NCBI GenBank assembly: GCA_026129385.1
Contig: JAHCIE010000034.1
Span: forward strand, 1 to 17,330
Reading direction: 5' to 3'
Length of the DNA stretch: 17,330 nucleotides
Origin: Anaerolineae bacterium
Lineage (GTDB): Bacteria; Chloroflexota; Anaerolineae; Epilineales; JAHCIE01
The notes under the pieces were generated by a model. That model had not been told where the DNA came from. It did no database searches and was given only the letters and a program-made list of their open reading frames with translations. This document shows, one piece after another, positions 1-6,639 of the stretch. The stretch's first letter is position 1; the number at the start of each line of letters is the position of its first letter. The translations under genes were made by a program, and so were the position numbers.

Positions 1-149
1 GCTGAGGTCGGAAGACCCTGCTCAGCCGCACTTAGCACGTCCGCCAGCGGGTGCAAACACAAGATCAAGAGCACGAGTAAGTAGAGGCCCCTCACTAGCC
101 AGGCGCCCCTCGGTCTCAGCGTGTGCCTTGCGCCGATCGACCACGACAT
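1..149 (-). CDS. Exported or membrane protein, N-terminal part only (runs off the window)
   Basis: An open frame without stop runs from an ATG at 149 to the window edge, about 49 codons. It begins MSWSIGARHTLRPRGAW and is followed by a hydrophobic stretch (LYLLVLLILCLHPLADVLSA), so it looks like a signal peptide or first membrane helix with an Arg-rich N-region. The sequence AAGGGA lies 9 nt before this ATG and decides the start. An alternative in-frame ATG at 173 overlaps the rhodanese stop as ATGA, suggesting translational coupling to that gene. The mature domain lies outside the window, so no function can be given. Confidence 0.5.
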   Translation of the reverse strand, partial: MSWSIGARHTLRPRGAWLVRGLYLLVLLILCLHPLADVLSAAEQGLPTS

Positions 150-169
150 GACCGTGAATCCCTTGCCCT

Positions 170-651
170 TCATTCAACCGGTAAACTGGCCTTGGTCCAG
201 GCTCTCCACCCGCCGAGGAGAACCGACACGTTCGCGAAACCCTGCTCTTGCAGAAGGCGCGCCGCACGGGCGCTGGTATGCTCGTCCATTCAAGCACAGT
301 AGAGGATGAGTTGTTTATCCTGAGGCAACTGTGCTACGCGCTGTGCAATCTCAGTGACCGGTAAGGGCAGGGCGCCTGGAATACGGGCCGTCTGATAGTC
401 CTGGAGCGCGCGGGTGTCGACGAAGACGACATCCGGCTGACCCAGCTTCGCCCGCGCTTCGTCCAGAGGGATACGCGGTATCAGGCCTCCCGCTCCTCTT
501 CGGTGAGCTGCGGCTTGGCGGGCAGAGCTTGCACTGCGGGGCTAACGCCTTGAGAGCGCTGCGCGACCAAGGCTCCGATGCTCCCCCCGACGACGGCGAG
601 CAGGGCCAAGAGCAGATACAACCAGTGGCGATGCATGCGACGAACGAGCAT
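170..651 (-). pseudogene. Membrane-anchored rhodanese-like sulfurtransferase, frameshifted and with an in-frame TGA
   Basis: Read from an ATG at 651, the product begins MLVRRMHRHWLYLLLALLAV, a membrane anchor, then a linker ending TEEEREA before a stop at 481-483. A one-base shift near 484-505 restores a rhodanese domain: IPLDEARAKLGQPDVVFVDTR, DYQTARIPGALPLP, then LILYCA, a TGA at 290-292, then DEHTSARAARLLQEQG and VLLGGWRAW, ending at 170. The catalytic Cys of the YCA loop is present. The TGA sits where relatives usually have the second Cys of a C-x-C active loop. Two separate lesions make decay or sequencing error the simplest reading; a selenocysteine reading is discussed under findings. 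Rhodaneses move sulfane sulfur; beside a copper ATPase and a DUF305 protein this copy would act at the outer face of the membrane. Confidence 0.7.
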
Positions 652-695
652 AAACACTTACCGCGGCGGCCATGCCGTGTTAAAGGGTAGCGGAT

Positions 696-701
696 ATTAT
701 A
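696..701 (-). promoter_or_regulatory. Candidate -10 box for the rhodanese gene
   Basis: A perfect TATAAT on the minus strand lies 45 nt before the rhodanese ATG at 651. No good -35 hexamer is seen at 16-18 nt; a TGAC-containing hexamer occurs only about 24 nt upstream. This is a promoter by -10 quality alone. Confidence 0.4.
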
Positions 702-764
702 GGCACTTGGGAGGAAATCAGAAATGGTCAGAGTCGCACCGGTCTCTTGGAACGAAACGTCCCA

Positions 765-817
765 CCGACCATCCAGTCGCCCCCAGTAGTTTACCGACTG
801 GATCGCAGAATGGTCGG
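765..817. repeat. Nested inverted repeats between the DUF305 and rhodanese genes
   Basis: ATCCAGTCG (771-779) is matched exactly by CGACTGGAT (795-803). An outer pair, CCGACCAT (765-772) and ATGGTCGG (810-817), is also exact, so the two stems share two bases and compete. The site lies just after the DUF305 stop on the minus strand and could act as a terminator, but no T-run follows in either direction. It could equally be an operator or a transposon remnant. The rest of 652-882 holds only the -10 box listed separately. Confidence 0.45.
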
Positions 818-882
818 CACCCACTCTACGATCCGTCTGTCAGAGGCTGAAGAAACCTATCGAAGCCCGACCAAAGGCGTGA

Positions 883-1506
883 TCAGCCTCCGAACCATGC
901 CTTGCGCCAGTCGCGCATCTGGGCGATCTCCCGCTCCTGGGCGGTGATGATGTCCCCGGCGAGTTGCTTGATCTCAGGCTTGGTGGCGCGCTGCTGGGCG
1001 ATCTTGGCCGCCTCGATAGCCGCCTCGTGGTGCGGAATCATGGCGTCGATGAAGGCCTTGTCGAAGGGCGAGGCCGTCTGGAGCTTCTGGACATCCTCAG
1101 CCATGTTGCCCATGCTGGTGCGCATCTCGGGCAGCATGGGCATGTTGGCCATGGCAGGAGTCTGGTCGGAGCCATACCACGCCTTGCGCCAGCTCTTCAT
1201 CTGTTGAATCTCCCGGTCCTGCGCGCTGATGATGGCGTTCGCCATCTGGCGAATCTCTGGCCGCTCGGCCCGCGCCTGGGCGACCTTCGCCATCTCGACC
1301 GCGCCCTCGTGGTGGGGCACCATCATGTCGATGAACTGCTGCTCGAACGGCGCTTTGGCATCGGTGACGGCGTGCCCGGCGGCAGCGTGGTCCATGCCCA
1401 TGTTGCCCATGCCGGTGCTACTTTGGGTAGGTTGGCTACAGCCACTTAGGACCAGGCTGAGGACCATGACCAGCAAGACGGTGAGAGCAGAGAGACGGAT
1501 CGACAT
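883..1506 (-). CDS. DUF305 lipoprotein with two DUF305 repeats
   Basis: This is a 207-residue protein with a lipoprotein signal peptide (hydrophobic residues 8-20, lipobox LSGC with Cys23), so it is probably anchored outside the membrane. A Met/His-rich linker (GMGNMGMDHAAAGHA) follows. Two DUF305 domains come next, at about residues 52-112 and 147-207, each with the family signature of two adjacent His in a helix (FIDMMVPHHEGAVEMA at 65-66; FIDAMIPHHEAAIEAA at 159-160) and ending in WRKAW. DUF305 is a ferritin-like helical family often found near copper-resistance genes. The His/Met richness and the ATPase upstream on the same strand suggest copper or other metal binding. AGAAGGAAGG lies 9 nt before the ATG. 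The exact biochemical role is unknown. Confidence 0.9.
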   Translation of the reverse strand: MSIRLSALTVLLVMVLSLVLSGCSQPTQSSTGMGNMGMDHAAAGHAVTDAKAPFEQQFIDMMVPHHEGAVEMAKVAQARAERPEIRQMANAIISAQDREIQQMKSWRKAWYGSDQTPAMANMPMLPEMRTSMGNMAEDVQKLQTASPFDKAFIDAMIPHHEAAIEAAKIAQQRATKPEIKQLAGDIITAQEREIAQMRDWRKAWFGG

Positions 1507-1555
1507 CGTAGGAGGCCTTCCTTCTTTTTATTGCCGGTAAAAGAATCTAGCGCAG

Positions 1556-1584
1556 AGTCTACGCGCACAGCTCACACATGCCAA
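1556..1584 (-). promoter_or_regulatory. Candidate sigma70-type promoter for the DUF305 gene
   Basis: On the minus strand TTGGCA (1579-1584) and TAGACT (1556-1561) are separated by exactly 17 nt, giving 5/6 and 4/6 matches to the consensus hexamers. The start site would be near 1549, about 43 nt before the DUF305 ATG. This lets DUF305 be expressed separately from the ATPase gene. Confidence 0.45.
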
Positions 1585-1593
1585 ATCGCGCCC

Positions 1594-1610
1594 GCTCGGT
1601 GCTACCGAGC
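1594..1610 (-). terminator. Stem-loop overlapping the ATPase stop codon
   Basis: GCTCGGT and ACCGAGC form a perfect 7-bp stem with a 3-nt loop, and the ATPase TAG (1602-1604) lies inside it. There is no T-tract, so it may be a weak terminator or an mRNA 3'-end stabiliser rather than a strong intrinsic terminator. Confidence 0.4.
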
Positions 1611-4115
1611 CGGTTCAGGTTGCAGGGTGGAAGTGGGGACAGGCGTCGGCCCGAGGTCGCCCTCGACACGCTTGAGCAGGACGGCATTGACGGCCACGAT
1701 GATGGACGACAGGGACATCAGCAGCGCCGACCACTCCGGCCGCAGCATGATGCCGTAACTCGGATACAGCACGCCCGCCGCGATGGGAATCGCCAGCACG
1801 TTGTATACCGACGCCCAGACCAGGTTCTGCTTCATCTTCGCCACCGTTGCCTTCGACAGCCGGATCGCCCGCGTTACGTCCAGCGGATCACTCTTCATCA
1901 GCACCACCTTGGCCGTCTCGATGGCGACGTCCGTGCCCGCCCCGATAGCGATCCCCGTATCGGCCTGGGCCAGGGCGGGCGCGTCGTTCACCCCGTCGCC
2001 GACCATCGCCACTCGCTTGCCCTCAGTCTGGAGCTGCTGGACGTAGCGCGCCTTGTCGGCCGGCAGCACCTCGGCGAAGACGCGCTGGATGCCGAGCTCC
2101 CGCGCCACCGCCTGGGCCGTGCGCTGGTTGTCGCCGGTCATCATCACCACCTCGATGCCCAGGTCTTTGAGAGCCGCCACGGCCTGACGCGCGCTGGGCT
2201 TGACCGTGTCAGCGACAGCCACAAGGCCCGCCGCCTGGCCATCCACGGCGACCAGCATGGGCGTCTTGCCTGCCGAGGACAGCGCGGCCATCTGCGCGTC
2301 CAGCCCGGCCACGTCGACGCCGTTCTCGGCCATCAGCCGCGCGTTGCCCACCAGCAGCGCCCGGCCGTCGACCACGGCCCGAATGCCCCGCCCCGCCAGC
2401 GCCTCGAACCCCGTCGCGTCGGTCAACGCCAACCCTCGCTCGTTCGCGCCCGCCACGATGGCCTCGGCCAGGGGATGCTCCGAGCCGCGCTCGGCCGACG
2501 CCACCAGGCGCAACAGCTCGCCCTCGCCCGGATTGTGGCTGGTGACGATGTCTGTGAGAGACGGCTTGCCCTCGGTGAGCGTGCCCGTCTTGTCCAGGAC
2601 AACAGCCTGAGTCCGTGACACGCCCTCCAGCGTCGCGGCGTCCTTGATGAGGATGTTGTGCCGCGCCCCGATGCCCGTGCCCACCGCCACCGCCGTCGGC
2701 GTCGCCAGCCCCAGGGCATCCGGACAGGCGATGACCACCGCCGAGATGGCGAAGGTCAGCGCCGTCAGCGCCCCCACGCCGCCCAAGAAGTACCAGGCCA
2801 CGAAGGTCACGATGCCCGACCCCACGGCCAGGATGACCAGGTACTGGGCCGCCTGGTCGGCCAGCCGCTGGCCCGGCGCCTTGGAGTTCTGCGCCCGCTG
2901 CACCAGGTCCACGATCTGGGCCAGCGTCGTCTCCGCGCCGACGGCCGTCGCCCGAAAGCGCACGCTGCCCGTGCGGTTGATGGACCCGGCTACCACCTTG
3001 TCGCCGGGTCGCTTGGCCACCGGCAGGCTCTCGCCCGTCACCAGCGACTCGTCGATGCTCGTCGCGCCGTCCACCACCTCGCCGTCGACGGCCACCTTGT
3101 CGCCCGGCTTGAGCACGACGATGTCCCCCAGCTGCACTTCGCTGCTGGGGATGGTCACCTCCTGACCGTCGCGCATCACCGTCGCCTGGGGTGGCACGAG
3201 GTCGAACAGGGCGCGCAGGGCGTCGTTGGTGCCGCGCCGCGAGCGCATCTCCATCCAGTGGCCGAACAGGACGAAGGTCACCAGCATGGCCGCCGCCTCG
3301 AAGAATGTCTCGCCGCCGATGACGGTGATGAGGACGCTGAACACGTAGGCGGCCAGGACGCCGGTAGCGATGAGCACGCTCATGTTGAGGGCGCGCCGCC
3401 GCAGCGAGTGGTAGGCGCCCGCGATGAACAGCCAGCCGCAGTAGAAGACGACGGGCGTGCTCAGGACAAGCATGATGACGTTGTGGCTGAGGCCGAAGGT
3501 CGGCAGGCTCACGCCCAGGAGGTTCATGCCCAGGGGCGAGTAGAGCACGGTGGGGATGGTCAGCAGCAGGGCGATGAAGAACTTGTGGCGCATGTCGCGT
3601 TCCATCGCCGCCGCCATGCCGGGATCGGACATGTCGTGGCCCGCATGAGCCTCAGCGGCCATGTCGTGGGCGTCGCGCTTCATCGTCGTCGGCGCATGGG
3701 CCGCGTGGGCGTGATGAGCCGCCGCCGTGGCGGGCATCTCGTACTGCATGCGATCATGGCGTGTGCCCATCGTGATGGGCTGGGTCTCGACGCCGTGAGC
3801 CAGGTGTGCCAGCCCCTGCTGAGGCGGGGGCATGACGTGGGCGCGGTGGTCGGTGGCCGCGCCGTCCGTCGCGCCGCACGAGCAGCCGGTGGAAGCGATG
3901 AGGGCTTCGATGGCGGGGACGGTGATCATGTCGGGGTGGTAGCCGACGTGGGCGACGTTGTTGAGCCAGTCGACGTGGACACTGGTGACGTGGGGGTTGG
4001 CGCGCAGGGCCGCCTCGACAGCCTGCGCGCATTCCAGGCAATGCAGCCCTTCCAGGGCAATTGCGGCATGGGCAGTATCTCGACCCGATGCTGTACCCAC
4101 ACTGTGATGAGTCAT
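1602..4115 (-). CDS. P1B-type heavy-metal (probably copper) transporting ATPase, CopB-like, with a CPD motif
   Basis: The 837-residue protein has an N-terminal heavy-metal-associated domain (about 17-78) with the metal-site variant GLHCLEC (Cys26, Cys29). A His/Met-rich linker follows (about 90-172), then eight expected membrane segments. ATPase motifs are intact: TGES 360-363, phosphorylation site DKTGT (Asp508), HP 547-548, GDGVNDAP from 706. The transmembrane metal motif reads Cys464-Pro465-Asp466 where copper pumps have CPC or CPH. TM7/TM8 residues (YN 771-772, MSLSS 800-804) and the His-rich N-region resemble the CopB (P1B-3) group. It should use ATP to move a metal, most likely copper, out of the cytoplasm. 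GAGGGAG lies 8 nt before the ATG. A promoter and an inverted repeat lie upstream. No regulator or chaperone gene is adjacent. Confidence 0.92.
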   Translation of the reverse strand: MTHHSVGTASGRDTAHAAIALEGLHCLECAQAVEAALRANPHVTSVHVDWLNNVAHVGYHPDMITVPAIEALIASTGCSCGATDGAATDHRAHVMPPPQQGLAHLAHGVETQPITMGTRHDRMQYEMPATAAAHHAHAAHAPTTMKRDAHDMAAEAHAGHDMSDPGMAAAMERDMRHKFFIALLLTIPTVLYSPLGMNLLGVSLPTFGLSHNVIMLVLSTPVVFYCGWLFIAGAYHSLRRRALNMSVLIATGVLAAYVFSVLITVIGGETFFEAAAMLVTFVLFGHWMEMRSRRGTNDALRALFDLVPPQATVMRDGQEVTIPSSEVQLGDIVVLKPGDKVAVDGEVVDGATSIDESLVTGESLPVAKRPGDKVVAGSINRTGSVRFRATAVGAETTLAQIVDLVQRAQNSKAPGQRLADQAAQYLVILAVGSGIVTFVAWYFLGGVGALTALTFAISAVVIACPDALGLATPTAVAVGTGIGARHNILIKDAATLEGVSRTQAVVLDKTGTLTEGKPSLTDIVTSHNPGEGELLRLVASAERGSEHPLAEAIVAGANERGLALTDATGFEALAGRGIRAVVDGRALLVGNARLMAENGVDVAGLDAQMAALSSAGKTPMLVAVDGQAAGLVAVADTVKPSARQAVAALKDLGIEVVMMTGDNQRTAQAVARELGIQRVFAEVLPADKARYVQQLQTEGKRVAMVGDGVNDAPALAQADTGIAIGAGTDVAIETAKVVLMKSDPLDVTRAIRLSKATVAKMKQNLVWASVYNVLAIPIAAGVLYPSYGIMLRPEWSALLMSLSSIIVAVNAVLLKRVEGDLGPTPVPTSTLQPEPAR

Positions 4116-4178
4116 AGTCCGATCTCCCTCGCGTCTACTTGTTGTAGGAGTAACCCTTGCCTATACGGCTGCAACTGG

Positions 4179-4199
4179 GGGACTGCACGTACAAGTCCC
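4179..4199 (-). promoter_or_regulatory. Inverted repeat in the ATPase leader (possible operator or RNA hairpin)
   Basis: GGGACT (4179-4184) and AGTCCC (4194-4199) form a perfect 6-bp inverted repeat with a 9-nt spacer. It lies between the predicted transcription start (near 4211) and the ATG at 4115. That placement suits repression by a metal sensor or an RNA hairpin. It does not match a CsoR, CueR or CopY box that I recognise. Confidence 0.35.
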
Positions 4200-4217
4200 T
4201 GAAGTGTCGAGGCGTGT

Positions 4218-4246
4218 ATTTTACGCGCGATAAAAAATAATACCAA
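4218..4246 (-). promoter_or_regulatory. Promoter of the metal ATPase gene
   Basis: On the minus strand TTGGTA (4241-4246) and TAAAAT (4218-4223) are spaced 17 nt apart, 4/6 and 5/6 matches to the sigma70 consensus, in an A/T-rich patch unlike the GC-rich surroundings. The ordinary 17-bp spacer argues against a MerR/CueR-type promoter, which needs 19-20 bp. Confidence 0.6.
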
Positions 4247-4467
4247 ACGGAGCGAGTGGTCTGCGCTGTCGGCGGTATTGGCAGCTAGCAGCTGGTGACG
4301 AAGCAGGGAAGAGCAAGTATCCTGCCTTCACGGCAGATGGAATGCTTTGCTTTCACGCGCAGCGGCCCTGTCAGTTACGCTGGAGTTCGACGTCGAAGGA
4401 GGACAGGGACTTAGTCTCTCCCCTCCTTCAGATCGCTACGCTTGCCTGATGCCGCGAAAGAACGGGG
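4247..4467. other. Non-coding gap between the ThiF gene and the ATPase promoter
   Basis: With the leader at 4116-4246 this makes 352 nt without a gene. In this part I see the hairpin at 4395-4429, a 12-bp perfect palindrome TTCGACGTCGAA (4386-4397) abutting it, and a small CAGCT/AGCTG repeat near 4292. No credible coding frame is seen: open frames here lack an SD site and a recognisable product. Confidence 0.5.
4395..4429 (-). terminator. Hairpin after the ThiF gene, candidate terminator
   Basis: GAAGGAGG (4395-4402) pairs exactly with CCTCCTTC (4422-4429). Inside, GGGAC and GTCTC extend the stem with one G-T wobble after a 3-nt internal loop. It lies 39-73 nt past the stop of the last gene of the long minus-strand operon. 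No clear T-run follows. Confidence 0.45.
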
Positions 4468-5292
4468 CTAGGGCACCTGGAACCTGTGAATGCGCGAGGC
4501 AGAGGCGACAGCCGTCGGTTCAATCGGAAATGTCCGCAACATCCCTGTGTCCATGTCGACGTAGCTACCCATCGACCGGCACGTTCCGTCGAGCAACCTC
4601 TCGACGTAGCTGGCCGCCACCGCTGCCACGACCTGATTGATGGTCGCCCCTTGCTGCTCCTCCGCAATGGCCTCGGCGCAGTCGAGACGCGGCAAAGGGG
4701 TGGGTGGCGCCTCGAGGAGGTCAGGCCGCTGCAAGGAGGGCGCAGGCAGCGCCGTGCAGATGCCTTGCTCTGGATGGAAGGCGCCCCGCAGATGCCCGGC
4801 TCGCGTCGCGTTGCCCAATAGCACCTGGCCCGAGTTGCGCCCGTTGCCGCAGTCCAGCCACAACACATCGAGACGGCCATCGAGAGTAGCGGCCAAAGCC
4901 CGACGTGCGTCAGCATTGTCCACCGCGCCAATGAGCAGGTTCAGGCGGCTGGGCTGGGCGCGGAAGATCCGCGAGTGCAAGCCCGCGTCGTAGGGTTGGA
5001 CGGCGTAGCCCACCGTCCGCCCGAAGCGCCGCGCCAGCCGTTCAGCGAGTACCTGGGCCTTGAATTGGCCCACATCGGCCGGATCGAAAGCCTGGCGCCC
5101 CACGTTATGCCGCTCGACTCGGTCCAGATCAACCACGTAGAGGTCGGCGTCGCGGCCCATCAGAAGGCGGCAGACCGCCTCGGCCAGGAAGCTGCCCGTC
5201 CCGCCGCAGCCCACCTGCACGACGACGGCATCCTTGACCGGGCCACCTTGTCGTTGACCGCGCCCGGCATTCACGTCAAGCCAGTAGCTCAT
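4468..5292 (-). CDS. PRTRC ThiF: E1-like adenylyltransferase of a ubiquitin-like system
   Basis: This 274-residue ThiF/MoeB/E1 fold protein should adenylate the C-terminus of a ubiquitin-like protein and pass it on as a thioester. The Rossmann loop is VVVQVGCGGTGSFLAEAV (GCGGTG 28-33). The E1 signature DLDRVERHNVGRQ carries Asp55, Asp57, Asn63 and Arg66; Lys78 (FKAQ) and Asp125-Asn126 (AVDNADAR) complete the ATP site. Cys204 (LDCAEA, followed by INQ) is my best candidate for the catalytic Cys, with Cys179 as second choice. There is no CxxC zinc pair. The chosen ATG at 5292 has GGAGG 6 nt upstream, inside the end of protein A, which it overlaps by 17 nt; another in-frame ATG lies at 5298. It is the last gene of the operon, as is usual for PRTRC ThiF near protein A. 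Confidence 0.88.
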   Translation of the reverse strand: MSYWLDVNAGRGQRQGGPVKDAVVVQVGCGGTGSFLAEAVCRLLMGRDADLYVVDLDRVERHNVGRQAFDPADVGQFKAQVLAERLARRFGRTVGYAVQPYDAGLHSRIFRAQPSRLNLLIGAVDNADARRALAATLDGRLDVLWLDCGNGRNSGQVLLGNATRAGHLRGAFHPEQGICTALPAPSLQRPDLLEAPPTPLPRLDCAEAIAEEQQGATINQVVAAVAASYVERLLDGTCRSMGSYVDMDTGMLRTFPIEPTAVASASRIHRFQVP

Positions 5293-5902
5293 CGGCATCC
5301 TCCTCGTCTTCGCCCTCAAGCGTCCTGTCGCAGAAGCCCTGAAGCTCGCCGTCGAACACGTCGCCCCACGCCACATCCATGAAGTAGCCGTAGACGCCGA
5401 CGCGGAGGCGGATCTGGGGGTGGTCCGTGTCGAGCCGCCCCAGGACGCCGTAGACGGCGAGACGCTGCTCGTCTGCGTCGTCCAGGACGCTGAACCGCGC
5501 CGGGTAGCGGTGGTGGGAGTGGATCTCCAGGACGACGTCGGGGGCTGGGACGTAGGCGACCTCCGTCGGGCTGGTGGCCTGCTGGGGCACGACCAGGTGG
5601 TAGCCCAGGCGCGGGTCGTGGCGGACAGTGAGGAGCACCTCCTGGCCCTCGGCCGCCCACGCTCTGGCGACGTCCACGATGGGCACCCACAGGTCGCGAG
5701 GGATGGATCCGTGCTTAAGGGTGAAGACGGGATGCAGGGCGGCCAGGCCGCGCACCTCGCAGTGAGCGATGGGAACACGGGCGGCGAGATGCTCGTTCTC
5801 GGCCTGAACCCACAGGCCGTCGGCGCTCACGACGTAGTCATAGGCCTGACCGCTGGGGGAGGGCGGTCCGTCGTGGGACATCAGGTAGTCGACGAGGGGC
5901 AT
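5276..5902 (-). CDS. PRTRC protein A: JAMM/JAB-domain metalloprotease (putative Ubl isopeptidase)
   Basis: The 208-residue protein carries an exact JAMM zinc site in VLEIHSHHRYPARFSVLDD: His128-Ser-His130, seven residues, Ser138, two residues, Asp141. Glu88 (GQEVLL) is a candidate catalytic acid. The context YGVLGRLD and RVGVYGYFMDVAWGDVFD fits PRTRC protein A (Prok-JAB). JAMM enzymes remove ubiquitin-like proteins or trim their precursors, so this could process the long-tailed protein C and reverse conjugation. The C-terminus is acidic (EGEDEEDADELLA). The ATG at 5902 has GGGAG 7 nt upstream and follows the protein B stop by 2 nt. An in-frame extension upstream of this ATG lacks an SD site and is not the start. 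Confidence 0.88.
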   Translation of the reverse strand: MPLVDYLMSHDGPPSPSGQAYDYVVSADGLWVQAENEHLAARVPIAHCEVRGLAALHPVFTLKHGSIPRDLWVPIVDVARAWAAEGQEVLLTVRHDPRLGYHLVVPQQATSPTEVAYVPAPDVVLEIHSHHRYPARFSVLDDADEQRLAVYGVLGRLDTDHPQIRLRVGVYGYFMDVAWGDVFDGELQGFCDRTLEGEDEEDADELLA

Positions 5903-5904
5903 AG

Positions 5905-6639
5905 TTAGTCTCCCAGCCGCATGGCATCCCCGACGCGCAGGTGTGGCACGAGATCGTCGAGCGGGAACTGGCGCTGCCCGCGCAGGCTGTCCCACAACCG
6001 CCCAACGTCGTCAGGGTAGCGCTGAGACTTGCCCTGACCCAGGTGCGGCGAGAAGGCGCTGTGAAAGAACCTCTCGGGAACCCTCGATGGGTCGGGCGGG
6101 AAGGACTCGGTCCCTGGGCAGATACGCCCCGTCGGGAACACGTTGAACACAGGCGCATGGTAGAGTGGATCGTCCTCGCGGCGTGGGTAGCGCCTGGCGG
6201 CGAAGACGAAGGGGGTGTGGCCGTGGCCGCAGACGAAGACCAGGCCCGGCAGGGGCAGGCGCAGGCGGCGCAGGGGTTGGTCTGGCCCCTCCCGCAGGCT
6301 CACGACCCACACCCGCGCCTCGCGCCACACGGCCACCTGGCTCCCCGTCCGTGTCCGCGACCACCACAGGGCACCAGGGGGCAGCAGGCCACTGCCCAGG
6401 TCGAGCTGTCCGGCCAGGGCCTGGGCCACCTCCAACGCTGACACGCGCCGCACGCGAATTGCTGGCCCGCTGTAGTCCGTGAGGAGCACATTCTCCAGGT
6501 GGAAGTCCAGGCGCAGGTGGAGCGGATCGGCCTCGACCTCGACGCTAGGGGGCAACGCCCACTGGTAGGGCGAGAGGGTCGCTGGCTCCGTCGTCTTCTC
6601 GTGGACACACCAATCCCCGCTCGGTGATCTCCAGTTCAT
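5905..6639 (-). CDS. PRTRC protein B: E2-like conjugating-enzyme fold
   Basis: This 244-residue protein matches PRTRC protein B, which has been assigned to a prokaryotic E2 family (Prok-E2_D). Residues 158-176 (PLYHAPVFNVFPTGRICPG) resemble the E2 active site: a YH-x-x-x-xN element (His161, Asn166) followed by G-R-I-C with Cys174 as the expected thioester Cys. Before it comes the strand LPLPGLVFVCGHG; after it FFHSAFSPHL, GKSQRYPDD and FPLDDLVPHL, as in the family. The predicted role is to accept the Ubl from the ThiF protein and hand it to a target. The ATG at 6639 has GGAGG 4 nt upstream but gives a 95-nt overlap with gene F. The conserved domain starts near residue 38, so a shorter product from a near-cognate start close to the F stop cannot be excluded. 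Confidence 0.82.
   Translation of the reverse strand: MNWRSPSGDWCVHEKTTEPATLSPYQWALPPSVEVEADPLHLRLDFHLENVLLTDYSGPAIRVRRVSALEVAQALAGQLDLGSGLLPPGALWWSRTRTGSQVAVWREARVWVVSLREGPDQPLRRLRLPLPGLVFVCGHGHTPFVFAARRYPRREDDPLYHAPVFNVFPTGRICPGTESFPPDPSRVPERFFHSAFSPHLGQGKSQRYPDDVGRLWDSLRGQRQFPLDDLVPHLRVGDAMRLGD

Noticed and set aside
220..233. GAAC-N6-GTTC resembling an SOS box
   Set aside because: The spacer is 6 rather than 4 nt and it lies inside the rhodanese coding sequence, away from a promoter.
2658..4202. A long plus-strand frame opposite the ATPase gene (514 codons)
   Set aside because: It is His/Arg/Gly-rich antisense shadow of a clear P-type ATPase, with no domain.
4230..4240. A/T-rich run as the terminator of the ThiF operon
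   Set aside because: No stem precedes it on the minus strand, and the run is explained as the spacer of the ATPase promoter.
5293..5778. Upstream in-frame extension of the ThiF gene
   Set aside because: It overlaps protein A in another frame, gives Ser/Thr/Arg-rich shadow sequence, and the SD at 5299-5303 supports the later start.
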